NCBI RefSeq assembly: GCF_001625305.1
Contig: NW_017802935.1
Location: 4,096,801 to 4,160,800 of the forward strand
Length of the DNA: 64,000 nt
Source: Branchiostoma belcheri
Taxonomy: Eukaryota > Chordata > Leptocardii > Amphioxiformes > Branchiostomatidae
Direction: 5' to 3'
Below the pieces are notes generated by a model. The model was not told the DNA's origin, ran no database searches, and saw only the letters and a program-made list of their open reading frames with translations. Position numbers and translations under genes: made by a program. Positions 20,640 through 32,300 of the stretch are shown piece by piece (position 1 is the stretch's first letter; every line of letters begins with the position of its first letter).

Positions 20640-22500
20640 TTTCCTCAGTTTTGAGTTCCTATGGACCATAACTGTCTGACCTGTACCACGTGTGTGTTTA
20701 ACTTGTGTAATTTGGTGAGAAACATACGCAATTGCTATCATGTGAATTTGCCATTCTTTTCGTAGGCAGAGTACAGTATATTGGGAAGTGACGTCAGAGA
20801 TGACACTTCATATAAGCACGTCCTGATTGGCTACCGCTTTGGTACGTATTATCTTGCTTTATTCTTTTTATTCAACATTAATAATGTCAGAGCAGGAAAA
20901 CAGCATCAGTATTACAATGGTTCTTTTCAGCAAGGAGGTTTCTTCAATTTTGTTGAATTTGTAGAGGGACCAGAACACAGATGTGAAGGATACAAGCGTC
21001 GATGACGTAATGAATTAAAAGACGTCATAGCTGAAACTAGACCCTCAAGTCACAACTGATCATGATCTCACAGTCACAAATGGCATTGTATTGAGCATGT
21101 ATACTACTGTATATGATTACTTAGCGTTATATTACATGTACAACAATTCTTTGAATAGTGGACTCGGTAAGTTGCACACTGCCTGCATATTTTAATGAAA
21201 ATTCGGTCTTGCGATGTAGCGTTACGACTAGGAATTGTAACATTGAGCCGAGCGTATGGAAATCAGACAAGAAAGCGGCATGTGTTCCTCAAAGCTCAGG
21301 GACTGTTGGCCTCTTGGTTTTACGATGCCTGGCCTACATGGCCTAGCTCTGACCCGGGGTTTAAAATAGCGTTCTGCTTGTTTCCTTCGCCACCCAACCG
21401 TGGGGCACGTTATAAAGTCCCCATGACAAACTAGCCCAATAGAAGGCCTTGATACTCAATCATTGCGTTATTTCTACCCGACTGGTCTTCTATACAGAGT
21501 GAGTGACCCCGTGGCGAGTTCTATAGTTAATGGTGACTTTATAGAAGACACGAGCATATATCTTGGCTCTAATGACATGTGCTGTGTAGGGCAGATCCTT
21601 TTGATGACTATCTACATCTGATATGGGGAATGTCAATGGACAAGGCATTGATCAATATCACCACTTGTTATCGTACATGTATAGCAGATAATGGGATTTT
21701 AATGATGCTTTGTCTGTGAAGGGAAGATTCGGAGCCTTGGTAGAGCATGGGTGTAAAACAGTCATGAAACGTACCTTTAAGTTTTAAAGTATCGAGGTAA
21801 TCTATTGTTATCATTGTATCATCCACATATGCCTGTTTTGTTTTCTTTCGAATGGTGATCAACAACAATACAGAAATATTTCATAATTGTTATGCCGCTT
21901 GTTTTGTAGCACGTAACTCTGATAATGAAAGGATGTTTATAGTTGTGCCCTTGTTGTAAATACCAATTGTAGATCTAAACTTTGTTATCAAGACAGATCT
22001 AGAGTTTCGTGACACAGCTCTGACAATGGCAAGAGGCCAATGTCGACGTTGCAACCCAGCTCTCCATTATTATTCAAAGAAGACACGTATCTTGATCTTT
22101 TTCCGTAGCTCGCTCACAACTAAACTTTGCGATCCCCTAGCTTCCCCGTCCCGCCTTTCTTGTCCAAGTTTTTCTCACCATTTTCTCGCAGACAGTGACA
22201 GGCTTCACCCGCATGTGTGAATGGGACTGGCACCGCCATTGTGAACCTGAGATGTTTGTCCCCTTCTCTCCAGCCACTCCAATTTTGCACGGCTCATTTT
22301 GGCGGCTCCTCGCTCGTGGTGTGCTTTGTGAGGCTGTCTCCGCGCGCAGGGGAGCCTCTGGACATTTTGACTAGAAAATAAGCTGGGAATCACTCCTGAA
22401 GGGAAGGAGACGTTTCTAGAGAGTTCCATAAACTGGGCACTGATTGCAGATTTTCGATATCGGAAAAATAACCTATAGAAAGTTTAAAATCCTCTTCAAC
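20640..22500. other. Wnt9-Wnt1 spacer: no gene recognised
   Basis: Several CRE-like TGACGTCA/GACGTCA motifs near 20.79-21.03 kb. No protein-coding or RNA gene supported. Confidence 0.5.
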
Positions 22501-22523
22501 CATCAGTTTTCCCCAGTTCACTC

Positions 22524-22633
22524 AGGTGAAAATGAGTATTGTATTGTCCCCTGTGTTGGTGGTGGCATTAAGTTGAAAAAAAAAAGTGAGTGTGTCCCCA
22601 CCACATCTTGTGATCACATGTTGGAATATTAAA
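22524..22633 (+). mobile_element. SINE 3' fragment
   Basis: Matches the 3' half of the SINE at 8441-8680: GAAAATGAGTATTGTATTGT, CATTAAGTTG, GTGAGTGTGTCCCCACCACA, ACATGTTGGAATA, then an A-rich tail. The tRNA-related head is missing. Confidence 0.75.
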
Positions 22634-22884
22634 AAAACGTAATTTTTGTATTAAAAAAAACAGCCATCATCGTTAGCCCTTCATCATTCAACAACAAATT
22701 ATCTTCAGGTAGTTTTCGAGAGTCTGAAAATCATGTCACACATAAGTTTTTAGGTGTGGAGCAACGTTCACGTTAATCTTTTATCGACCGTTATGAACGT
22801 TATGTGTAAGTTGTAGTTCCTGCAAAAACATTGTTATCCCAATTTGTCGACTTCTATCCCCCTAAACTATATGTATCAGGTGAA

Positions 22885-22948
22885 CGCCGCGCCGCGTGCC
22901 TGCGAAGCTGGTGTGTTACACGGTTATACCGGCCATACTGATACAGAA
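22885..22948 (+). repeat. Fragment of an interspersed repeat (GCCTGCGAAGCTGGTGTG)
   Basis: GTGCCTGCGAAGCTGGTGTG, GTTATACCGG and TGATACAGA are shared, in the same order, with 58604-58675 in Wnt6 intron 2. Family unknown; both are short fragments. Confidence 0.65.
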
Positions 22949-23737
22949 CATTTTGTCAGATATTTTGTCAGAAAACTTCATTCTTCAAGCTTTCGAGATA
23001 CATGAGCCACGAAAGCCAGGATGGCGTGTGATTGAAAGCTCAAGTTGTTTGTCTCCATTTTGTACAAATCAACCTCGTTACGGGTCATCCAAGGTCAAAA
23101 CGTCGCGTTTGTCTGTATTTACTACATTCCTACTGTCCTGGGCCGTCTTTTTGCATTACTTTAGGCTATTCACATTGTCGCAAGCAAAATACTAGTACGT
23201 CGCTGTTAAACTCTTCATATGTATCTGTATGTATAATCGCTCAATCAAATCCATCTTTAACGTAATTTGCAGACATAATTTCCCAACGGCAATGACAACA
23301 TGTATTCATCAATGTATGAGCGTGTTAAAAGTGGAAGTTCTTGAATATTGGAGGTTATAATAGTTATAGTTATGAAGACGATTTTACCATAAGTGATATT
23401 TTGCAGCCAGTTTTTTTTTGCTAATCATACTGTCTGTAAACCCACATTGAGTGTCACTACGTTTGAAAAATATACTATGATTACTACCAACACAGATGAA
23501 CTTTCATGATAATCATAGTATATTCTTAAGTCCTGACAAAAGTAGCCAAGCTTTTACTAGTGCACAGTACGGTGTACAATGCTCTGGTCAATAGCACATA
23601 GTACACGTACTGTGTTAACAAGGCCGATCTAACGTGGTCCATCGTGCATGAAAATACTTGAAGCTTACAGGATTTGCAAGATCAATTCTGATGGCTGACG
23701 ACTGATATCTATTGAGGCTTGCGTGAGAGTTGCGGGG

Positions 23738-24602
23738 ATACGTGGTGTGGAAAAACACATTTACTGACGCTATGAGACTTAACGCCGAACAATGTGCACA
23801 ATAACGTGCTATTTTTACTGGGACTCAAGGCACGAGGCGGCCAAAGCTAATGATTTGACATTAAGTGATTTCAAAAGGACGGTCTTGACATACGAACTTG
23901 CACAGTGAATATGTCTATTCGTACCAGTCCATAGAAAATCAAAGCAAATCATTCTGCTTTTTGTAAAGAACCACTCATGTTGGCTCAAATTTACTTTGAG
24001 ACATAAGAAAATGTGTGGAGTGAGTCAAGTGATACGTTCTACAGAAAAGCACATTTACTGACGCTTTCAGGCTTAATGCTGAACAATGCACACAGTGACA
24101 TGCTATTTTTTTTCTTGGACTATAAGGTGCGAGGCGGCCAAAGCTAATAAGTTGACAGAGGACGGTCTTGACATAAGAACTTATGTCTACTCATAATAGT
24201 CCACAAAAAATCAAAGCAAATTATTCGGCTTGTTGTAAAGAATCACCCATGTTTGCCCAGATTTAGATTTAAGAACTTGTGTAGAGTGAGTCAATGCATA
24301 CGTTGTATAGAAACGCACACTTTGGTGACGCTACCGGGCTTACACCCGAACAATGTGCACAATAATGTACTATTTTTACTCACGATCACGAGGCTAATCA
24401 TAGGACATTAGATTCTTTCAAAGATCGGTCCTGACGTCTTGTTCGAAATTAGAACTGGCACAACAGGTAGATCTTCCCTTAACTGCCCACTCTAATGTTG
24501 CTAGCAAATCAAAGCCAGCCGTTTTGAACAGTCTTACCCATGTTTGTATAGATCTATGTAATACATAAAGGAAATTATACGAATGAGTCAATGAGGTACG
24601 TG
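23738..24602. promoter_or_regulatory. Triplicated 265-295 bp array downstream of Wnt1 with a TCF/LEF-type site in each unit
   Basis: Three diverged head-to-tail units start near 23756, 24050 and 24315. They share TTTACTGACGC-like, GAACAATGTGCACAATAA-like, GAGGCGGCCAAAGCTAAT-like and GAGTGAGTCAA stretches. Every unit keeps ATCAAAGC, the complement of the TCF/LEF core GCTTTGAT, at 23938-23945, 24210-24217 and 24508-24515. The array begins about 1.3 kb past the Wnt1 stop codon. A role as a Wnt-responsive enhancer is inference; vertebrate Wnt1 is known to have a 3' enhancer. It could also be an inert tandem repeat. Confidence 0.5.
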
Positions 24603-25905
24603 GGAGGAAACTTGATTATAGGTAAATGCTAACTGCGTTGACGGATCAAAAATAGCACGAGTTTACGGAAACAAAGTTCGGGCCCCCTCTTGCTCTTATG
24701 ATAGCTGTACTAAACACTAGACATTTACGAACGTAACGAATTCGAACTTACGGTTGGTTTGTGACTCTATTACATGAATACGCCTGAATTCTGACTACTT
24801 TTCGTCTGAGTTTTGAAAGCGTGAATCATAGAATTCTTGTCGAGAACTGAGCTGAGTTTAAAAGAGGTCTGACTCACTCTGTCATTGTCATCGCGTACTG
24901 TGACTAAGAAGCATCATCCTTTATCTTTTTCAAGCTCGGCAGAACTTAAATCTCCACAAAGACCCCCCTCCCCCACACACCGAAAGAAGAAACGACAAGA
25001 AGCGAAGAATATCTTGTTATAAAAACATTGTATTCATAAACAGTCGAGGTGCAGCAGAGATATCTTTACACAGACCTTACCAATATGATATTATCTTTCC
25101 GTGAAAAGTGCAGGGAAGACACAGCATCATTATTGCACAATAATATTTTTCCACATTTAATATTCACATGTCATCTTTCTCGCACACGAGCTACCCCTTT
25201 CCTCCTCACAAGGGACGCTGGGAATGAAGCAAACTTTGTACACACTGAATATGGTAACTGTAAGGGATGTTCTTCGGTAGCAATCTGGCAGTGCATAGTC
25301 TATGACGTATTTTGTATTGTCAAAGGTCAGAGTGCGTAACTATTTGTCATAGGGTCCCGCCCTAGACTTACGTCAGTTCACAACAATAAGAACATAAGAT
25401 CTACACTACAACGCTACCACAATCTTCACTACTTCTCGTACGACAATATCTTAGAATCATTAGTTAAAAAAAGAGAAATACATCCGTAATAACTGTTGAC
25501 GCCATCAGTGTCTATGCAGTTCATAGCAGTCAAATATGCTAGCTGAGTCAGATCCACAAAAAGCACAGAAGAGAATGCCTTTGCAGCAATAAATAATGTA
25601 AGATCTTTTCTTCTCCACATTTATATATAAATATAGATTCATAAATAGTAAAATATGTACAAAATTGTCTGTTCCCTGCAGAGCTAGGTATTGATATCGG
25701 GCCAATGTGTATGAAAAAAAGCTACAAGACGGAACGCAGTATTCCGTGAGGTCTTTCCATCCGTCGTATTTCTGCAAAAGTTCATGATTTTACAGAGTGG
25801 TGCAGAGACTTGAGTAGCACGTTGGTTGTGGATCGTACGTAGAAGTCCGTTGCTGTCCTATGAAGGACTATGTTGACTAGAGTAGATAGAAGGTAAGTCC
25901 TACTA
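24603..25905. other. Wnt1 3' flank and presumed 3' UTR
   Basis: No gene. The 3' UTR of Wnt1 should extend leftwards from 25905. An ATTAAA on the minus strand at about 25155-25160 is a possible but unproven polyadenylation signal. Confidence 0.45.
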
Positions 25906-26394
25906 CTACAAGCACGTGTGGATGGTCTTCGTTCTGACGCACTCCTCGCACTTGACCTGGCAGCACCACTGGAACGTGCAGTTGCACCTCTCCTTGGTCA
26001 CCTCCTGCCGTGTGGCGTACCCCCTCCCGCAGCACAGCAGGTCACAGCCGTCTAAACCCCGGGACGTCACGTTACACTCCCTCCCTCTCGTGCCCTCGAA
26101 GCCGAGCCGCGGGTTGTTGCGGCAGAAGTTGGGAGATCTCTCGTGGTAGACCAAGTCGTTGTCTGTGGGGAACTTGTGCCGGGAGTTCTTGGGGACCAGC
26201 CCGGTGACTTTTGCCCTGGAGCCGCGGTTGTTGCCGATGTCAGGCACGGCGACCTTGGAGGCGCCGTCGAACTTCTCCTTGAGGCTGTCTCCGACGTCAC
26301 GGAAGTTGGGCAGGCGCATCCAGCAGGTCTTCAGCGTACAGGAACCAGACATCCCGTGGCACTTGCACTCTCTCCGCAGGTTCTCAGCTACAGC
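25906..26394 (-). CDS. Wnt1: Wnt1 coding exon 4
   Basis: 489 nt including the TAG at 25906-25908; acceptor TTTTCTCCAG. Encodes 162 residues: the acylation loop [10 protein letters not shown], the [19 protein letters not shown] helix, a linker with [18 protein letters not shown], then the C-terminal domain with [10 protein letters not shown] and [11 protein letters not shown]. It is intact, with 16 cysteines as in the last Wnt9 exon. Confidence 0.97.
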   Translation of the reverse strand, partial: AVAENLRRECKCHGMSGSCTLKTCWMRLPNFRDVGDSLKEKFDGASKVAVPDIGNNRGSRAKVTGLVPKNSRHKFPTDNDLVYHERSPNFCRNNPRLGFEGTRGRECNVTSRGLDGCDLLCCGRGYATRQEVTKERCNCTFQWCCQVKCEECVRTKTIHTCL

Positions 26395-29300
26395 CTGGAG
26401 AAAACGATAAAAGAAAAACACGTCAGTCGTCTTGCATAGCTCGAAAGGAATGACAAAATTTTCAGGACAATCGCGACAATAAGCTGTTGGAATCTGCCTT
26501 CGGGCGGTATTTCAAAGTTGCGTCATTTCATCAACATTTACAACATTGAAACTACATGTAACTACCAACACAGATGAAGCTTCATGATAGTATTGGAACT
26601 CCATGTTAGCTTGCCATGTTCCACCCGGAACATTACGGCATAACAGCAACTCAAATGGCTTTCTAAAGATATCAAACGACTCTAAAGTTTGCGATTCTCT
26701 TCGGTTCTAGAAAGAATGTAAGAGGTCATCCTTCCGTCTGAGAGAAGAATACTGAGATTTTGGGTGAATCAAAGACAAGACGGGTGAGACAGGTGATACT
26801 CAATTTTGCGATTAGAGGGGTGAACTGGGGGTCAACGAAGAATACAGCAGAGGGCTCTTAATAGGCCATATAAGCCTCAAGAATGTCCCATAGATTGATA
26901 AGATCGCTTTTTTATCCATTTCAAGCAGGGAGTTAGAAATGGACATTCGAAGGTATTTTGGATTTTGTAAAAAAAAAAGGCGATGTGCTGACTTGAGGCA
27001 TCCCGGATCAAGTATTCAACTGACTTGTCAACAAAATGGCAGCTAGGGTCCACCCAAGATCAGCTGACAAATAAAAGGTCACTTCGAGTCAACGCTCCGA
27101 GATCACACCAAAGAGACTCAGACATACAAGTGATTTATAGAAAGATTTCTCATGACGATAGAACGGCGAGACTTGAAATATGTCAACCGATGCGGAAAGG
27201 GAACTTGTGTGGCCGTCCTTTGGAGCTATGTACCAAGGAATTGTTGTTTATTTAGATGCGGTGGCTACGGGGTGATACAATGTGTTGGTTTACGCACCCG
27301 GGGCGAATGTACTTATGTATCATTAATACGCGTCATTACCCACAATTACTGCTCATTAGGACTCGGGGAGGTGGAAAGAAAGAAAACCAGGTGTCAACAA
27401 AGATGGCGGGGGCATGCTGCACTTTGCAGCCCGCGACCCGTGTGACGACTACCGAAGAAGCCGGTGGAAAATTAAGATGACAGTAATCTTCGGGACATCA
27501 AACAGACCGCCCGGGTCGTGGTTTATGTCACAGGGCGTCAGGTAGACAGCACCTGTCAGAGCTTACACGCAGAACTAAACGTGCAACATCTCCGACTTAT
27601 TGTATCACGATATCTGTCTTAATCGCGCCGGCACGTGTGTGACTGCGAGCTTTATCCCCTAAAACGTTATCTTCGTTATCTACCCGTTGGAGAAAGACAG
27701 AAAATGTCACGCCTACAGGTGTAGACTTTTCTGCAGTGGATAGTTGGTAACGTTTCCGGGATATGCTAAGACATACGGAATACGTAACTCGATGCTACAA
27801 TGTTGATCCACATATCATAGCCAGGAGCCCCAAATGCCCTCAGATAAATATCGTCCTCTTTTTCATTAGAAGAATGGGAGCAATGCAGAAATTTGCATGC
27901 CCACCTACCTAGAATCCGTTCGTGTGTAACTTTAAGGACTGTTTTCAGTGGGAAAACTTGGCCAATTGATGGTAATCATTCAGGAATGGAGTCGAAGAGT
28001 TTGTAAACGCGAGTGTACATTGTTCTCTATCGACTTTATAGATATAGATAAGGGGCACATTTTTTGTCTGACTTCAATGAAGTCGTCCGATCGTCAGGAG
28101 GCCATGGCCGGCCAAAAGACATCTGGACGGCGTTCTCCTATTGGTTAGCTCTCGGGGAGACTGACTTTGACGCGATGGAATGCAGGGAACACTATAATAA
28201 GGGTGGTTATCCCAACACACTGCATCTAACCATCTATCCTGCACCAGCTAAGTATGCCTTCAAAGGTGGGGTAATTATAGGTCGGTAGGAGCGGGGGTTG
28301 TTAGTCCTGTACGGCCACATGTCGCTACACTGTTCACGTGATAAACATGTACGTTGGTTACGCGTACACACTGGCATCTAGAACAGGGGCTCATTACATC
28401 CAAATCATCTTCAAATTACAATCTACAATCAAAGAAGTGGTCAAATTCGAGCTGATTTTTCTTGTCTAAAAAAGTAGTTCGCATCCCCGGCAGCCATGTT
28501 TGTTTTGCACCATTGCATGCCGGGATTTGCCGTGACCTGTGAATTTATTGCCACCATAGAGCTGCTTGTTTCTAAAACATGTTCTGGAGGAAGGACGGAA
28601 ATTTTCTGTTTGTTTGGATGATGGGACATCCGCGGTAAACGTGGGCCCACGCGAGTTTGTTATGGGCAAGAGCACGGCCCGGTGTTTATACTTTAATAAC
28701 CACTACATGCCTCATGGTCAGTTAATGACCACAAACTCACAACAACGGAAAACCGCCTCTCATTCTGTCACTGACATGTGATGGGTAGACCACCCATCTC
28801 ACGACCCGTCCTGCATTTAATTCACCCTTTCACTCACAGACAGTAGTAATCATGCGAAAACTATCCATAGAAAACCATTCATTTAAACCTCTTTGGAAAA
28901 ACTCAATGCTTTAGGTAAAAAGAAGATGATGACTTACCACTCTGCCTGCTTCGTTGTTGTGCATGTTGACCAGGTAGCGCACGGAGTCCTTCGTCTTCTC
29001 CCCAGCGTCCACGAACTGCTTGGCGAACTGCTTGCCGAATTCGACGTTGTCGGAACAGCCGCCCCACTCCCAGTCCTCTCCGGCCGGGCCCTTGCTTCGG
29101 TAGTCGCACGAGCAGGTCTCGATCGTACCCTCCGCGCAGTTTCGGCCAACTTCGTGCGCGACGGCAGCCGACATCACTGCGTAGATGAAAGCAGTTTCTC
29201 TGCAACCTGGAAAAATAGATGAATAAAACAAATTCAAATAATCTGCTGTTTTTCCAAGAAGGCAATAAATGACGTCACGTTCGTGCGACCGTTGGTGTAA

Positions 29301-32300
29301 AGTGGTGACGTAATGGAACATAATGACTTGGCTAATTGAAAGATTACTTCACACAATTAGCACGTCTCAAGAAAGGAGGCGAGAAAGTTCCCAGACTTCC
29401 CCAAGGAGCAGGTTGTGAAGTACAAGAAGGAATAACAAAGGCAAGACGTCTTATTGTAGTCAGCTGTGTTAATGTTTCCTTGTCATTAAAATACAAGAAA
29501 ATATTTGCCATCTTTATTCTAAAGAAGTTGAAGTTTATCTCAAGAAAAAGTTGACAGTTACAGCAATTAAGCACTTCATTGGCACTATAAAATACACATG
29601 ATTGCTGAAGACTTGAAATGTGGCGGATATAACCAAGTCATCTTGTTCCGGTTTGCCGTTACTAGCAGTCTGATTATACAAATTGTTGGGGGTTTTTTGG
29701 GCAAATTTTATTCACCAAAAGCACGTGCTAGTGATAAATCACTAAGAAAGTCAAGGCTACGGAAGTTTCTAAGTCCTTGTCGGAAACACTTCAGCATAAA
29801 TTCGACCATGGGATTTTCTGAAGCTCGCAAATTGGCGAACCCGAGACACAAGGACCACGATTCTGCCATAGCTGTTCCTATTGTTTCTGGCTGGCGGAAT
29901 GACAGAGAAATGACAAGTTGGACGCCCTGACAACACCCGTCTCGCAGTCTTCCCAGGCTATGCAGCGCTGGCGGGGACGGAAGGACATGTTTCCGAGGTA
30001 GCACGCCGACCGGGGATATCTGCAGCCCCGAGGGGTGCTTGGAAAGTTCCGGCCTTTTCATCACAGCTCTGTGATTCTCACCACCAGAACAGATTCCCAA
30101 CCAAACTATTCTGAACAATTCACTATATTGCGTTACCCAAGGTAATAGCAAGGAAAATGTATGTAAAAATAAAAGCAAAAAAATCTTTCAACATTTGTAA
30201 GAGAGTGATCGCGGCGAACCCCACCGGAAAAAAGGTTCTGACACCATGTATGTTGTTGTAGTGAGTTGGTACGGCCCAAAACTGGGGCACCGACCCCCGA
30301 GGTAGCAAGCACAGGTGGGAAAGTAGAGGAGGACCAGGGTCAAATTTACGATGTCTGAGATAGTCCAGGTCGGCTTGTCTACCCCATGATTATGTGTCTT
30401 TATTTTCGGCGATGGGAGGTCCTACCCCCGAGGGCAGGCCAACCTCACCGCGATGGTATTCCGTCGGCGAAAATCAGACATCGCTTCGGCCAGGTGTGTG
30501 TCTGTCCAAACTTTTCACATTTTTCATTCTCAGACGATTTTTTCATCATGTACGTACGCCCCCCTCCCCCTTGGAAAAAAATCGTTGTCTGTTTTTTTAG
30601 TCTACGCATGCGCTAGTGCTTTTCCCAGTTCGTTCCTCGTGTCAATTACCAACCTCCTTTGGTCGAACACTTTTCGCAGGTCTAATTGCGCGAACAAACA
30701 CAGAAACTGTGTGAACTGGCCAACACAAAAAGCACGGGACCTTCAAAATGGAGCCGCCCTCAGAAGGGACCCGGCCTCAATCAATACATAGGACGGAACA
30801 ACAGCCACCTCCGCAAGGGAAATTTGAAAAACAATAGAGTTTCAGTAGCGTTTAATTGATTGATTTGGCATTTCTCAGGAAAAGGTGAAACGCATACCGC
30901 CGGAGGTTCATTGTTGGAGTCCGAAACCTGGATTACAGAATAATGCACTGTTTGAAGTGGGTAAGTCCGGGCGCGAGTTGGCTAATTTACATGAAAGTGT
31001 CGGTTTACTTTGACGCTGTTGCGGCTTTTTCTGTATGTACAGAGAGGGCGAAGTGGCTCACTTAGGGACTCAATTTCCAACAAATTATTTCTCATCCCCC
31101 TTCAAGGATTCGTAGAAAATTGTCTACAATCTGTCCACCACATGCCCCAAAAAAGTCAATTCAAACACTGCTATTCTAACAAAAAAAATAGTACAATTTC
31201 TTCTCAAAAACAATTCCACAGCCACGACCATGGTGGGAATATACCTCAACTATTCCAGCATATGTTTATAAACATGACATATCATAACACACGCTATCCG
31301 GATACAGACACAAGCCCCAACATGAGAACTCCAGCTATCACACCACTTCACATGCCAAAGTTGGCGCCAAATCCTGCTCCAGCTCAGAGGGAAGAGTTTC
31401 ATGATTTATCGTTACAACGTTCCGAATTTTTTACGAGTGAAAGCAGGATGGGAATGAAACAAGAGTTCCAAGTGCCTAATGATGACGAGCTTGTTTTGAT
31501 AACACACGGGTGGTTGGGCAGGGGCCCTTCGGATCCGGTCGGGCGAGCTCGTAAGCCGACAAACCCCGGAGTTTTACTCGGGTTTACTCGGGGTGATTCG
31601 GGCTCACCTGAGGCTTACGCTTTGGCCGGTTTGTACACAAACACATAAAGGAAGATCCTTGGAAGGGATTTGGTGCAGTTATCACAATTTAGCGGTTCTG
31701 TGAGGGACAGGGCTTTGTCATAGTCACTCCAACTACGCGACGTGTCGCCCTGTCACACAACCAGCTACAGAAAAGGACTATCATTTGACTTAATACCAAA
31801 TCAAGACTGACTGTATACAAGTTTCTGATCCCCCTAAGTCTAACGTTGTTAACGGGCCAGGTTGCCGCCACATAGTCCCACATAACAACACACTTTCAAC
31901 GCTCTAAAGTTCACAGTCGTGCCCTGGTCCCACGAATTCCACAAAGGACAGAGATAAGAAGGATATCCAAAATAGAGGGGCTACTCTTCTTTCCCGTGAG
32001 AGCCGTGTTTCTATAGATCCGCCACAAAACAAGATAGAGAAAACCCCGACAATTGTTTAAGGTAGAGAGAGAGAAGTGTATGGGATTGGGATTGGAACTC
32101 ACCGCGTTTGAGGATGTTGCCGAAGACGGAGTTGACGTGGTCGTTGGTGTTGACTGGACAGTTCCAGCGACGGTTGGAGAACTGGTGCTGACACTCCTTG
32201 ATGGCCAGCATGGCCCCGGTACCGATGCTCTCCAGCGTTCCCGGGTTCCGCCGCACCAGCCTCCGCTGTTTCTTGTTGAGAGGATGCTTCTTAGGGTCCA

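Noticed and set aside
26143-26439. Plus-strand open frames across Wnt1 exon 4
   Set aside because: Antisense shadows of the Wnt1 exon; the minus-strand frame has the full Wnt signature.
31010-31648. 212-codon open frame, longest in the window, plus strand in Wnt1 intron 2
   Set aside because: No recognisable domain, signal peptide or biased coding composition, and it lies antisense within an intron of a well-defined gene. Kept out unless transcripts support it.
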